The position numbers were made by a program, and so were the translations under genes. A stretch of 64,000 bases of DNA, from the NCBI RefSeq assembly GCF_963576675.1, contig NC_088914.1:80474441-80538440 (forward strand). The letters run 5' to 3'. The stretch is from Euphorbia lathyris (Eukaryota > Streptophyta > Magnoliopsida > Malpighiales > Euphorbiaceae). Of the stretch, positions 1-12,409 are shown in pieces. How positions within the stretch are numbered: position 1 is the first letter of the stretch; every line of letters starts with the position of its first letter. A model generated the notes under the pieces. That model was not told where the DNA came from, made no database searches, and was given only the letters and a program-made list of their open reading frames with translations.

Positions 1-650
1 ATTAAGCTATCGATTTTGTAGCTCCTGATTTTTCATTGTTTGATCATTAAGCACTCGATCTTTTATTTAGACACATTGAATCCTTGATTTTTCATATATG
101 GGTTATTAGGCGATTCCGTAACTGAAATCGTAGCAGTGTATCTCACTTACATTTGATCTTGTAATCCATCTCCAAAAAAGCCTGTCATTAATCTCGAAGG
201 TTGAGCATAATACAATTCTAAGGTCTTTTTCGTCCTAGTCGTGGAATTGAAAAGGGACAATAAGAACTTATGCTTTAATGTAGATCCTGTATTTTATTTA
301 TTAGGGTTTCTCTAAAATAGGTTTATCTTATACACGTGTCACTCAAATAGTGGTTGAGGAAGTAAAAAATATGACTAACGCCCATGTTGCACAATTGCCA
401 CGATCTCAGTTACAGAAATGCTTAATACACTCATACATGATTTCAGTTACGGAAGGGTCTGATAACCCATATATAAAAGATCGAGACCTTAATGCACCAA
501 ACAATAATGAAAGGTCAGAGGTTCAATGAGTCTAAATGAAAAATCGATGACTTAATGCACCAAACAATGAAAGATCAGAAGCTCAATGTGTCTAAATGAA
601 AGACCGAATGCTTAATGCATCACATAATGAAAGATCAGAGGCCTCATGAT
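1..650. mobile_element. Foldback element with tandem repeats in its inverted arms (left end cut by window)
   Basis: The segment at about 1-145 is an imperfect reverse complement of about 400-600. Shared blocks include TTCCGTAACTGAAATC (left) and its complement GATTTCAGTTACGGAA (right), plus the TCATTGTTTG and CATTTAGAC words. The right arm holds about 2.8 tandem copies of a 60-65-bp unit starting near 477, with the recurring words CTTAATGCACCAAACAA and GTCTAAATGAAA. No ORF is convincing. This architecture fits a non-autonomous foldback DNA transposon. The left end lies outside the window, so no target duplication can be read. Confidence 0.55.
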
Positions 651-987
651 GCTTTTTGCCTAATATTTATGTACAAGATTAATTTTGTCATTATCTACCA
701 GAAAATTTAAATTGATTAACTATTATTTGACTTGTTATTTAATTGTCACATCAAATATTTCAAATCTTTAGAACATTTTATTACTAATATAGTGACAAAC
801 GATATGTAAAATGTCAATATTTAAATCTGTTAAGTTATTTAATATGTTATTAAAATAATTATAAACAATTTTTAAAAACATACAAAACTGCTTTAATTTA
901 TATATATAAAAAAATTTGTTTGGAACATTTTATATCACATTATTAATTTTCAAATCGGCCTTATAAATTTTCTCTAGCTAAGAAAAG
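651..987. other. AT-rich intergenic DNA, nothing recognised
   Basis: The stretch is strongly AT-rich with short A and T runs. I see no coding potential, RNA gene or clear repeat. Confidence 0.5.
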
Positions 988-1047
988 AGAGTATTTGTTA
1001 GTAAAGGTACCTAAAATAGAGTATTTGTTAGTAAAGGTACCTAGAAT
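988..1047. repeat. Two-copy 30-bp direct repeat
   Basis: AGAGTATTTGTTAGTAAAGG plus TACCTA is repeated twice back to back with a few end differences. It creates the duplicated YLLVKVP peptide of the short ORF that runs to 1189. Confidence 0.8.
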
Positions 1048-1086
1048 GCTGACCATCTTCACCAATGACTTTTTTGTTTGTTTTGA

Positions 1087-1189
1087 TAGATCTTCCACCA
1101 ATGAATGGAATTCTATCTTACGTGGCCTCATTCAAAGCCATGCTCACGCGGATGCTTTGATATGGTCCATGATTACGGGCTATGCTTAG
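1087..1189 (+). pseudogene. Possible PPR-protein gene fragment
   Basis: The frame reads NEWNSILRGLIQSHAHADAL followed by IWSMITGYA and a stop. This resembles the 'WN.ILRGY....' helix of plant pentatricopeptide repeat proteins. Only about 30 residues are visible, no neighbouring repeat continues the motif, and the 5' part comes from a local tandem duplication. It is at best a stranded fragment of such a gene and could be chance. Confidence 0.25.
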
Positions 1190-2350
1190 GAGATGAAAAG
1201 TATTTTTTGTTGTCATAATTAATATTAAAACCGTATTAAGATATTTACCGTATTAAGAATTTGTTTAGTTCAGCTATTAGTTGGTAACTATTGTTGGTAT
1301 TAGCCATTTCTTGTTGCAAGTTAGTTATTTATGTTTATCGTTATTGATATTAGTTGTTTGTTATTATATGATTAATTATCAGTATTTGATAAAATTTATA
1401 ATGAATATTAATGTTATTATGTAACATGTTTTATATTACAAATTCATTAACAAATCATTTATAAAAATAAAAAATATAATACATAAATTAATAGAAAAAC
1501 CTAAATAACAACATAAAAAACTATAAATAATAATTTATTAAATGAAAAAAAAAACATTTTTATTTCGTTAATAATATTATAAAGATAAAAATACTGTTAA
1601 AAATTTAAAATAAAGTGAATGACATAATTGAATAAAATTAATTTTATTTGATACTGAAATTTTTCAATACTTTTTATGACTCATACATTTACCTTTTATT
1701 TCTCTCACTCTATGCAAATCACATACTTATTTATGTTTTATTATTTACCGCACACTTTCACAATTGACATTGCATCCTATTTACAATATACTAGGTCAAA
1801 ACCACAACCATATATTTATGTCGGTTACAAAAAAATATCAATTAAAGAAAAGTCTAGATTTAGAGAATTCTTGAGTCAAAATCGGTGGTGCTAACTCAAT
1901 ACTCTTTCTCAGCACTAACTTTATAATTCACACTTAATAATCATTTCAAGCTGCATTTTTGAAATTTTCTTACATGACCCTTTTTCACTTAATGCTTGAA
2001 TATGCTTTTTCATTTATCATAAACTCATTTGTTGTAGCTTCTTCAATCACTTCCTCGTTAATATATATACTCATGATTTGGTTTTCTTTGTCTTGTTAAC
2101 CCTCTTAGCTAAATAGTCATGTAATGGCTCCTATTATCTTGCACTTCCTTACAAAACACGACATACTCATGATTATCTTTATTGCTCATGGAATGATTAG
2201 ATTCTTGTTAGCCTCCCTCGATCTACATCGCATTGACGTGTGTTTATAGTATCTCTACATTGGTTCTTGTTAGCCTTCTAGCCAATATTGGCAAGGCTTC
2301 CCTAGCTCAGTCAATTCACTCGAGATCTTAACTAGAACTTCCAGCTATAC
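1190..2350. other. AT-rich intergenic DNA, nothing recognised
   Basis: The sequence is AT-rich with A/T homopolymers. A 72-residue ORF at 1676-1894 has no recognisable motif and a composition expected by chance. Confidence 0.45.
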
Positions 2351-2879
2351 CATCTCTTTGATACTCGACCTCTTGTACTCCACTTTTCCCTATGGGTGTT
2401 GCACCTTGAATATCTCTGCTGGGCTAAGCTTTACCCTTTCATTAGGTGACAAAACTTTTAACGAACATGTTGGCTTAGGCTTCAGCTTCCTTTTTGGTGG
2501 CAACCTCTTGCTTGCTATTGATGGTCTAATTTGTACCTCTCTATTGTGTGGCAACCTCCCACATATCGATTTGGTCTACACTCCACTTTCCTCTTTGGTG
2601 GAAGCATCTTGGACAATACTAGTTGTTCACGTGTCAGTTTCCTCCTCACTAAGAGCGTCATAGTCATCGTTTGTTGTTTACATCCACCTCTTTCTTGGGT
2701 GGTAACGTTTCACACTAAGTTATTAGCTCTAGAAAAATCATTTGTCTTCTTCTTTTTTGGAAGGTCCTTTGATTAGTTTCTCATCACCAATCATATCTTC
2801 AAGCATCTACGTAGACTTGAGGACCTGAAGCAACTGACTGCCTTATTGGTTCCTTATCATTTTGCTGCTCAATAGCAAG

Positions 2880-3809
2880 TTATGTAATAGCATATGAAGC
2901 TAGGAAATCTCATTCTTCTTCTCTTCCATCTTTGGAGTGAGTGGATGTTAATTACAACGTTTCCTTCTACTTTCTTGTACTAGGAATCTCAAGCATACTG
3001 GCCTCTTTTACTACAAACGTAACATTGATTATTCTTGTGCCATTGTTCCTTCTCATCTTCTTCATTATGATTTTAGTGGGCTCCCTTTTCTTGCCAACTC
3101 CCTCCTTATTTCTTCTACCAACCTTGTTATTTGAACCTTCTGCCTTTTTCGATCTTGCGGTGTCTGGATCCTTGTTATTCTTATGGCTAAAAAGAGCTTT
3201 ATCTTTATCATTGACTGAGACTTTAGACGTATTTATTTAGGGTCTCTTGATTAGCCAAGATATTTTTCAATTTATTTAAATTTGACTATTTAGCCCATCC
3301 ATGGGTTGTTGTGACAAGAATGTTAAATCTATGACGCAACTTATTATTCTTCCTATTCTTGTTTCAATAATTTTATTTTCAGGATCCAATTTTGAAATTT
3401 GTTTACATAATTTTTTAACTTTAGTAAAGTACTGGCTCACCGACATGTCCTGTTGCGAGACCAACAATAATTCGTTCTCGAATTGTGGGAGCTTGATATC
3501 ATTTTTCCTTGCACATAACCTGTCAAGATTGTCTCATGCTTCTTTGGGGGTTTGACATCCTTGATACATTGCAACAAATCATCCTCCACCGAGATTGATA
3601 AAACATGCATTGCTTTACCACACTCGACCTTCCACTTTTTAAGGTCATTTTGTTTCTTTTGAGGTACTGTGACGTTATCCTCCAACGACCTCCCATAAAT
3701 CTTACATGAGCAGATAAAATCGCATATGAGTACTCCAAGTACTGTAATTATTATTATTATTATTATTGAGTTTTTCTAGAATGCTTACCAAAATTGACAT
3801 GTTAGCCAT
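2880..3809 (-). pseudogene. Ty1/copia gag relic (UBN2-type gag plus CCHC zinc knuckle)
   Basis: Read on the minus strand, a gag-like start at 3809 gives MANMSILVSILEKLN, then an Asn run encoded by an (AAT)n microsatellite (about 3748-3770), then YSTWSTHMRFYLL. It continues with the copia gag blocks SVSQYFTKVKKLCKQISKL and DPENKIIETRIGRII (3276-3467). Further downstream a zinc-knuckle-like CYVCSKRGQYA is followed by YKK near 2985-3020. Stops and frame changes split the frame. The gag family packages retroelement RNA; this copy cannot be functional. A degenerate primer-binding-like GGTGATATCAAAAC lies at about 3957-3972, upstream of gag on the minus strand, with LTR-like DNA beyond it. No pol domain was found downstream. 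Confidence 0.75.
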
Positions 3810-3971
3810 GGTGACTTGGTTATCTCTTCTTATCAACCAATTTGGTCTGGGACCAATATTTATCACGGTCTTGGATTACGCGTTAGCGATATCTCAGACC
3901 ATCACAATCCTAGAGCGCGAACTCCTTAGTCGTCGGTAACTGGTCCCTGACTACCTGTTTTGATATCACCT

Positions 3972-4422
3972 TGAATATATAACGTAAACTATCTATACAA
4001 CAATTCCGTCCGCTCAAGTTTGTTACACACCAATGTAGATAATTTTTGTTCACTCAAATTGATGGCTTCTCTTACTTCACATACAACACTTTATAGCTTC
4101 TCTATTTATATAGTACTAATATGATTAATATGATGGTGTTTGAAGTTTATAGGAAGGTTGAAAACTTGATTTTTCCCTCAAATTCTTGAGACTCAATACT
4201 ATACTATTTTGTAGTGATTTCTAGAATCAAAATAGTTGGTGATTATTTTAATAAAAAAAGAAATATTTTTTTGAAAATAAAAATAATTTTATTAAAGTTA
4301 AATAATTAAAAGTTCAAAAAATAGGTTTTTTTATAAAAGTTTCAACAAAAACTACTCTTCCATACAAAAAAAAAAGTTAAAAATTGTTTTATAAACTTAA
4401 CCGATTTAGAACCAAACACTAA
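3972..4422 (-). other. Probable decayed LTR/leader of the copia relic, then AT-rich DNA
   Basis: The DNA immediately upstream of the minus-strand gag relic is expected to hold its 5' LTR. TTTATATAG motifs and short inverted words occur, but no LTR boundary or second copy is visible in the window. Confidence 0.3.
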
Positions 4423-4754
4423 GGGTTCGTTTGTTTTACCTACTGTTTGCTGTTGATGTTTGCTGTTTGCTGTTTGTTGTTACGGTTTGCTATTTGCTGT
4501 TACGGTTTGTTGTTGTTGTTACGATTTGCTGTTTGCTGTTGGAAAAAACTACTTTTCCAAAAAGTAGAGGTTCTCTGCTTTTGTAAAAGGCTGCTTTTCG
4601 GATGTAAAGGGCAAACAGGAGATCATTAACCAAACACCTAATGCTGCTTTTCAATTGTAAAAGGCAAACAGGAGGTCACTAACCAAATACCTAAAACTCT
4701 CCATTTTGAAGTGAAAATGCAAAAGGAGCTTAAAAAGGAGCAACCAAACACCCC
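4423..4754. mobile_element. PIF/Harbinger-type MITE, TSD TAA
   Basis: The left end GGGTTCGTTTG and right end CAAACACCCC form imperfect inverted termini flanked by TAA on both sides (4420-4422 and 4755-4757). The 5' half is a (TGTTTGCTGT)n-like degenerate array. The 3' half carries AAAAGGCAAACAGGA-type words shared with the shorter relative at 15661. A 3-bp TAA duplication and G-rich ends are typical of Tourist-like MITEs of the PIF/Harbinger superfamily. It has no coding capacity. Confidence 0.7.
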
Positions 4755-4757
4755 TAA

Positions 4758-6240
4758 AGCTTCTTTGAAAAGCTAAAACACCTCCTAAATGTATATATCC
4801 TTTGTATAGGCTCTTTCAATTCTTAGCCTTTTGTCCTATTACACACCACCAGCCTTAATTTTTTTTTTCTCCCAAAAGGACTTAGAAATGTTTTTGTTTC
4901 TATTTTTATAAAACTGCAATTGTAGATACAAATAAATAAAATTGCACATTTTAAACCAATTTTTATATTATAAATAGCTATATTAATTGGCAATCAACAA
5001 TTGATATACTCAATTTTTATAATTATAATTGATACATAACTTAATATAATAAGTTAGAAAGATGAGGCAACCAATCATAAAATTATCATAACTTATTTTA
5101 ATCAATTATGTCCATGTGGTAGAAATTAAACTATGTTGTTCTAATTTGAATAATAAACTTCAAATGATATTCTAATTTGTAATGTAATAATCTTGAAAAA
5201 TCTTAATACATTTCCAGGTACTGCAAATTCTTAAAAGTGGAAGCTGGATTGGAGGGGCTTGCTGGATTGGATATTTTAATTTGATTTGGTTAAGCATGGC
5301 TATAGCTACATTTTAATTAAGAAATTAATAATGTAAAGGAGTAACCATGGTTAATGTTCTATTGACCAATCAAGTTACTATTTTATTGTATTTTATTTTA
5401 TGGCTTTTGTAAGTGTATGGAATAATTAATAAACAATCGAACTGTTTGTTAACTACTAAATTACTAATGCATTGGGCAGATACAACACGAAATGATAATT
5501 TTAATCGTAAATTAACAAAAAAAAAAATCAAATTATTTTCAAGCTAAACTCAAAGAAAATAATTTTAAAGGGTCAAAATCCAAAACCTCTAAACGAGTGT
5601 TTTTGATTTAATTCCTAAAAATATGCATCCTTAAAAAAAATTATATACCCCTTAAACTCTTGGCTATAAACTATTAAAAAAAAAAAAAAAAAAAAATCCT
5701 AGGCTATAAAAGACTTTAAAGTCCCTAAAGCACTATATATACTACTGTATTTGTTGGTTTTAGCATATATGCCCTATATCAAATAAATGACCAAATATAT
5801 TTTCATAATTTTTAAATGACATAAAAAATGCTCTAATCTAACAGAATGATGATGGTACTAACAACACAACACCTCCACCTCACATACTTCCTCAACTTAA
5901 AAATGTCACATTAAATCTTTTAACAACGAAATTTTATACTATTGAATTTTAAGTGTCGATTTCTCCAAATTTATCGTTAAAAAGACCATACAGACAAATT
6001 ACCGATGGAAATCGTTCCTTTTTAAATTCTAGATATACTAATTTAATCGTCCCCTATTGTTAATTGGTGTTGTACTAGTAATGTGATAACTAGACTAACA
6101 GAGTTATGCAAAATAAGCTAATCATTTAAATAAGGGTATATTTGTCTACCGTCGACAATTACCAGGACATATTTGGTTGTGTATTTGATATATGGGCATA
6201 TGTGCTAAAACAGACATATACAAGGACATATATGTGTATT
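4758..6240. other. AT-rich intergenic DNA
   Basis: The stretch is AT-rich with several homopolymers, including a long A run at about 5672-5696. No gene, RNA or clear repeat boundary is seen. Confidence 0.45.
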
Positions 6241-6249
6241 AACTCTAAC

Positions 6250-6960
6250 TTAAATACAAGGTTTGTCAGACCCTGAGACGCTTCCTACACTGGTTCCTCT
6301 CGCTGAATCCTCGAAATAGCACATACTCAGTCGCTACAGAGCATAAAATCGTCTTCGAAAAAAACTCTAATGTAAACTATAAGAACTGTATCTTGTATCT
6401 AACTATTTGAACAACTTGTTTAACAAGTATGCTTCTTACAAAATTGAAGCTAAAAATCTCCAACTCATTTTAATCTGAAATGTCTCCTCTATTTATAGTT
6501 GTTCAAGAGGTGCGTCGAAGGAACGTGTCCATAGGTGAAGAGTCGTCTCTATCCGGATGAAAGGATGCGTCGTTTCAGATTTAAAACATGTAAAATATGT
6601 CTTAACAAGTTGATGTTTCTATAGAGATTATGAGAATCTCTGTCGCGTCATAGGGAGTAAGGGAGAGTGGCTGAACTTCACGTTTCTAGAGCTTCAAAAC
6701 GCGTGTCGCGATCGAGATTATAGGAATCTCGGTCGCGACAGATACTTTGTATCACTTCCTTGTTTTGATTGCTGAATCTCTGGCACGGCCTCTGAATCTC
6801 GTACGCGTCTTTCACTGAAAACTTGATTTCTTACTCGTTTTTGCTCCATTTTAGCTCCTATTAGGATTTTTCCAAATAATTTAACACCTTGCACGATAAT
6901 AACAAATACAAACGTAAAATCCTTCTAAAAGAATATAATTAACATATTTTTACACAAAAT
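6250..6960 (-). mobile_element. LTR-like relic, minus orientation
   Basis: CTATTTATAG at about 6490 reads as a TATA box on the minus strand. Upstream of it (higher coordinates) lie two diverged copies of a GAGATTATRRGAATCTC unit with GTCGCG, near 6625 and 6712. The composition is less AT-rich than the surroundings and resembles gypsy LTR promoters. No paired LTR or TSD could be assigned, so the limits are approximate. Confidence 0.35.
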
Positions 6961-7128
6961 TGACATAATTATGTATGTTATTTTAGGTATATTTTGGGCT
7001 TATCAAACAGTAAATAATGGCATGATTGTAAGTAGGACAACACATTGAAATGAAGAACTTGTTAATTAAGTCGGGCCACATGACACGATGTGTGGCTAAA
7101 AATTCAAAAACCCACACACCGTGTGAAT

Positions 7129-7574
7129 TAGACTTGTCCACGGGCCTGGGTACCCGCCCGGCCCGCCCAGGCCCGTGTCCCTTGGACCGGGCTTGGACAA
7201 TAAAAATTGTTCATCGGTCCAGCCCGGCCCAGGCCCGCCAAAGCCCGCCTATTTTTTGGGCGGGCTTGGGATTAATAAAAATAACACGGGTCGGCCCAGC
7301 CCGGTCCGCTTATTAATATTAATTAATAAATATATATTTATATATTAAATATTTATTTTTAAGTATAATATTTATTTTTTTATAATTAACAATTATATAT
7401 ATATATATTTAGGTGGGCTTATATGGGTTGGGCTCGGGATTTGATTTTTAAGCCCGAGCCCAGCCCGAGCCCGAGCCCGCCTAAATTAATTGTGGGCTGG
7501 GCTGGGCTTGGGCTGAGCATTTTTACTTAAAAACCCGACTGGCCCGACCCGAGCCCGGCCCATGGACAGGTCTA
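7129..7574. mobile_element. hAT-type MITE (GGGCCCGGGC family) with exact 8-bp TSD
   Basis: The termini TAGACTTGTCCACGGGCC and, reverse complemented, TAGACCTGTCCATGGGCC are inverted repeats. Exact 8-bp copies of GTGTGAAT flank the element at 7121-7128 and 7575-7582. GC-rich arms made of GCCCGAGCCCGG words enclose an AT-rich centre. An 8-bp duplication and TAG..CTA ends indicate the hAT superfamily. It is inserted in a gypsy relic. Degenerate relatives lie near 10301 and at 55933. Confidence 0.9.
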
Positions 7575-7599
7575 GTGTGAATTAACTCAAAAGAAACAG

Positions 7600-7905
7600 A
7601 AACCTCTTCTTCCTGACCACATATCGTGTGGGTGTCTTGGCTGCTCTTCTTCGCTGATGCCTTGGGGACACGACGTGTGAGCCCTGTTTTAGTGAATTTC
7701 CAATTTAAGTATTGATGTCCTAATCATTCTCTCCTTCCTAAAAAAAAGTTAGGCCCCAAGAGACCCAAATCTCGCACATTAAATGATGGAGACATCTTTC
7801 CCAACCAATTTGGGAGTGCTACATGATAAGCATTGACGTTGACTCTCTTGGTGATCTTGTAGGGGCCATATTTCTTGGGTCTAAGCTTGCTACTCGGGGT
7901 ACTTG
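7600..7905 (-). pseudogene. Ty3/gypsy integrase C-terminal relic
   Basis: On the minus strand 7735-7905 reads [15 protein letters not shown], then [19 protein letters not shown] and SFNVRDL. This matches the conserved 'KL.P.KYGPF.I...I..NAY.LDLP......FNV.DL' end of gypsy integrases. A second copy on the same strand at about 31860-31990 shares [14 protein letters not shown] and NVRDL. Only this terminal piece survives. The DNA to 7000 on the other side of the MITE shows the same CACACGRCGTGTG-type words as 31560-31780, so it is probably the element's 3' non-coding tail. Confidence 0.65.
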
Positions 7906-8537
7906 ATGAGGGTCATATGCCCTTTGGATTTCTGTGGGTAGGCTAACATTCATTTGTTCTAGTCATGGATAAGTTGATACAGTCTTCATCAAATCGTTTG
8001 CATATAAGGTAGATGGTTGAGAGTAAATATTTGGATTCACTTGTTTAACTTTGGCAGGAACTTTTTCGACAAGATTTTGAGAAGCTTTGGAAGATGTAGC
8101 TTTTGTGATTTGGAAGAGGTAGCTTTTGTGATTTTGAGGGTTTAGGTGCCCTGATACAAAATAAAGTATGATACAAATCTTGTGAAACTTTACAAATTAA
8201 CAAAGATTGCAATAAAATAGAGAAAGAGTGCAAAAGAACTTACAAAAATCATAATGTAGAAGGCGAGGCAAGAAAAGATGAAAGCATAAATCTTTACTTC
8301 AACGGTTTATAAGTACAAATTGGGAGGATCCCAAAAAGCGGTAGGGTCATGATTATTACCTATCCTTTAGGTATTCTCGTGATACAATGGATAGGTAATA
8401 ATTACACCCATCGAAATGCCTGAAGATAGACATTTCCTAGGGAATAGTAAGCGTCTACAAGTGACAAGAGGTGGACCTCCAAACAATAAAATTGGGTGCA
8501 TTCTTGAGCATGTGGATACTTCAAGATAAAGCCCTAA
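7906..8537. other. Intergenic DNA, no gene recognised
   Basis: A local direct repeat near 8095-8140 (AGCTTTTGTGATTT words) and an inverted pair ATTACCTATCC / GGATAGGTAATAAT near 8353-8402 are visible. Nothing coding is supported. Confidence 0.4.
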
Positions 8538-8941
8538 TGTGGTGTTTGTTAGGAGGGATATAGGAGGTGGGATAGGGATAAAAAAACACGAAATAAATTA
8601 TCCCGTATTTGTTTGTGAGATAGAAGAGTGAGACAGACGAGGGATAAGTCTCTTATCCCTCAAATCCTATACCCAGGAGGGGGGTGGTATAAGGAGGTGG
8701 GATAAACTCCTGCAATTTTAATAGGATGGAAAAGTCCATCTTATCCCTCAAATTAATGTTATGTAGTTTAAATAAGGTTAAAATAGTAAAATGTATTATT
8801 TTATCCCTATCCCTATCCCACGTACCAAACATTGAATAATAATTCTCGAATTATATTTTTATCTTTATCCCAACTATTTATCCTTGTCCACATCCCAACA
8901 TTTATTCTTATCCCTATCCCAATAGAATATCAAACGCCCCG
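8538..8941. mobile_element. PIF/Harbinger-type MITE, TSD TAA
   Basis: The ends TGTGGTGTTTG and CAAACGCCCCG are imperfect inverted repeats flanked by TAA (8535-8537 and 8942-8944). Both arms are rich in GGGATAGGGATAA and its complement TTATCCCTATCCC, so the transcript would fold into a long hairpin. It is non-coding. Confidence 0.7.
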
Positions 8942-9149
8942 TAAAGAGTTTCAAGTAGCGAACTCTAAACGAGATGGGGGGAATATGATATGATACTAAA
9001 TAAAGAGCTGGAAGAAGCTAAACACGTGGACTAATAAAGTGCCTTATATGAAAAGCATAATTGTGAGGACACGTGTCCCAATCACAACGCTGGGTTCCAA
9101 ATATATGCTCCTAAGCTTTAAGAAGTGCCGTGATTTACGGTAAAGGAAA

Positions 9150-9400
9150 ATAGGCACAAAACATATGGAATATGACCAATTAGACATTGACACATGGAGA
9201 GTTATTAATTAGTATGTATCTTTCATTTACATCTATAAATAGTTATTACTAAAGACGCGCTAGGTACGCAATCAATTTTGTCTTCACTCTGTTTTCTAAG
9301 TTTTTCTTACTTCACAGTAACTTCACCGATTTAAATATCGGAAAAGTAACGCCGTACCAACGGCCCCTCCATAATAACAAGCGATGTTTAATTAATTTCA
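9150..9400 (+). mobile_element. Gypsy LTR fragment (promoter/R region)
   Basis: CTATAAATAG near 9234 is followed at a short distance by CTAGGTACGCA and a pyrimidine-rich leader. This is the same order seen in the LTR relics near 12410 (minus), 22480 (+) and 54050 (+). The rest of the element is not recognisable. Confidence 0.4.
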
Positions 9401-9869
9401 AACAAAGATAACACATGACCCACATACAGCATTCTGTAGCTAAAAGCAATGACTTGACCTTTGATACAACCTCTAACCTTGGCTTTTTATTCTTTTGTTG
9501 TTGTCGTTTTTCATTATAGGGGTGAATACACCATACACAAAACGCAAAACTGAGGACTGTATGTGTGCCCCCGAAGGAACCAAGCCAACTCTTCTTTATT
9601 TGTGCATTTTGTCGAATGATTAGTCACCAAACCACGTGAAAATGTAGCAATAAAATGGCTCCATTAGTCCACTCTTGCAATGATCTGATCTCCCTATCTT
9701 TTTAAATTTTGAATTCAGCAGCAATTATTATATTAGAAGATTCACTTCTAGGCAAGTGGGGTGGGTTTGCTTTCTGGAGCACTATATTATATAGCTGACA
9801 TAACCAGTATCTTAATTTTAAAGTTTAGCTTAATAATTTGAAAATTATTGATGCAGTGGGATTTGGATG

Positions 9870-10270
9870 ATTTTCTGTAACTCTCAAATAAAAGTAACAG
9901 AGGGTTAGAGAGAGAGGAACGTCCGGCGAATCCGTTCCGATACTTAAACTGAGAAGGGTGGAAAAAAAGTTGAAGATAATCAAAATATTGACAATTGTGT
10001 TAGGAATCGTATACATTTTCTATTTATAGTAGTTGTCAAGGGTAGTCATCGTCATTCCAGGAAGGTGTCCTAATAAGTCATTGGTCACATGTCAACATTC
10101 AGTTGGCTGTTCCATGTTCAGACCATGATGCCGTCAAATGGTGCACCCTACTATGTAGCATTCGAGCCTCTGAAGTGTTAGGTGATGCACTCTGTCCTAT
10201 GTCACGTCATTTGCGCAACCATTTTTCTTGATCCAACGGTTACTCTTTCTTAAACCTATTCAGGGATCCA
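9870..10270 (-). mobile_element. LTR-like relic, minus orientation
   Basis: CTATTTATAG at about 10020 is a minus-strand TATA box. The block near 9922 with GTCCGGCGAATCCG resembles GTCCGACGAATCC near 28420, so the two regions are probably diverged copies of one LTR family. Confidence 0.4.
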
Positions 10271-10300
10271 ATGGCCCTTCCATCCTGCCAGCCCGTAGAT

Positions 10301-10764
10301 AATGGGACGGACTTGGTCAGTATAAATTTACAATTAACTCAGTCCGGCCCAATCCTGAAGATACCCATTGAGTTATGGGTTGGGCTTAGGATCTATTATT
10401 AAAGCCTGTATCGGTCCGACCCGATCCGCAACTTATTTATATACACTATTGTTTTATATGAATATAAAAATACTACAAGAGCAACTAATTCAAATTCAGT
10501 TTCTTTTAAATTTGTATTTTAAAATTTAACTATGAAAATAGTTCATAACTTCATAATAATACTTGTTAATTTGAATTTTATTATTAGTGAAAATAAAATT
10601 TAGATTTATGAAAAAATAAAATATGGGCGGGTTTGGACTGGATTAAGGTTTTCTAATTCAGCCCAGCCCGACGCATATTTACTACGGGCTGGGCTGGGCT
10701 TGGACATGCATTTTTATTGAAAAGCCTGGTATGACCCAGCCCGGCCCATGAATAAACCGTACAG
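10301..10764. mobile_element. Degenerate hAT MITE of the GGGCCCGGGC family
   Basis: It has the same plan as the element at 7129: GC-rich arms with AGCCCGGCCCA words around an AT-rich core. The ends are too eroded to read a TSD. Confidence 0.55.
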
Positions 10765-12190
10765 ATGGTGGAGATTCGTCTACGTGACTAAAGGGTTCCG
10801 TTCGCATCTTTAAGAAACATTCTTTTCTACAAATCGGATGACTTATGTGAATCTTCCGAATTCAAAAGATGACATAATCTACGTGTAAATGATTATAATC
10901 CACGTGTAAATGATGTTTCGTATAGAATATTCCTTGGGTATCAATATGCATATTGACTCCCTCACTCACTCTTTAATTAGTACTTTCTTTTCTCTATTTT
11001 TGGTAGGCATGTCTGTTGTTGCAATTATGCAAACCCTCTTACCTGTTCTGTTCATAGATGATCATATTCTATTCTTGTCAACTAATTAATAAATGGCTTA
11101 TAAATGTTTGGAAGGAAAGGGTAATGTGGTAGATGTGCTGCAATCAATAAGCCTCAAGGATATTTTTTTTGAATGATTTCTTTTAAATTTACATTTCAAG
11201 GTGGGAAAATTCACTCTAAAGAGATGAAAAATTCAAAAAGATCACCCATTAAATTTGTGTGGGTCACATCTTCCATGTGATCATTTACTTCCCTATAAAA
11301 TTAAAATTTTAAGTATGAATTTCAATTGAATGAATAAATCTAAGTCAGCATATAATTCCAAATCACATTGTTTTTCTTTTTTTTCATTTCTCAAATTTTA
11401 ATTGTAGGGAACAGTATAAAAATATAATTCAGCCAAGAAGATTATGATTTGATTCATCACAAATTATTACTATGTGTACTTTATGGGGAAAAAATACATT
11501 TATCATTTTGCCCCAAAACAAACAATGAAACTGTATTCGTTTTCCACAAAGAAAACAAATAAGAATACAGTTCTATGATTTAAAAAAAAAAAAACTACCA
11601 TATCTTTTATATCACATTAAAGTAAACTAACAGTTTTAATGATGCTGCTGTGTAGTTTCTTCTTTTGTCTTGTTGGGCATTAGCCCTCCTTACCATGAAC
11701 AAGATGCAAAGTTGATCATAATATTGAATAGTCATTTGTTATTTTTTTTTCAACCTTTGAGTTGACTTCTTTAACTACTAAACTTGCGCTTAGAGTGTGC
11801 TATCTAGATACATTCTGATGCTAAAACCAGTAATCAATAAGAGTAAAGAAAGTGGAATTTCACATAATAAAGAAAAAGAAAACATATATTTTTCATTTAC
11901 AAGCTTGTATGAATATGAAAGTGTCCTTTTGCTCATTAACTAGACGGTGGGTTGGTTTCTACCGTATTGGATCTTGTGAGCTTCGTAAAGTTGGATGAAT
12001 TTTAGAAAATAAATTAACATCTGTTTAGACTTGGTCCAAAACAAATGCTCCTCTATACTCTCATTCCGAACATTAATCTAAAGAGACGGTTAATGACTTA
12101 TGTACTTCATTCTTATCTTGAGGCTATTATAACCGTTTGATGTAAAATTAACGGTTATGTATATAATAGACTTGATTCTCGAATATAAGG
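10765..12190. other. AT-rich intergenic DNA
   Basis: No ORF, RNA gene or repeat boundary could be supported in this stretch. Confidence 0.45.
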
Positions 12191-12409
12191 TGCAAGCAGG
12201 GACGTAATTAGAGGGGTTAGCTAGGGCCCTAAAAATAATTTTCAAACCCCCCTTGTCGGAGAGCGGAGAAGATGAGGAGGGGCTACTGTAGGGTGTCAAC
12301 TATTGAGTTAGTGCCGTGTTCGTGTCATTTCAGTTATCGGGTTAGCCAAATGAGTCAACATAACTCAACTCAGAAATTTTTATGCTCTTGATAACTTGTG
12401 AAACATCTT

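Noticed and set aside
2358..3240. Plus-strand ORFs of 81-101 residues with Leu/Ser/Phe-rich sequence
   Set aside because: The 3' part is antisense to the copia gag/zinc-knuckle relic; no conserved motif is seen.
7050..7316. 88-residue ORF rich in Pro/Ala/Arg
   Set aside because: It is translated from the GGGCCCGGGC arm of the MITE.
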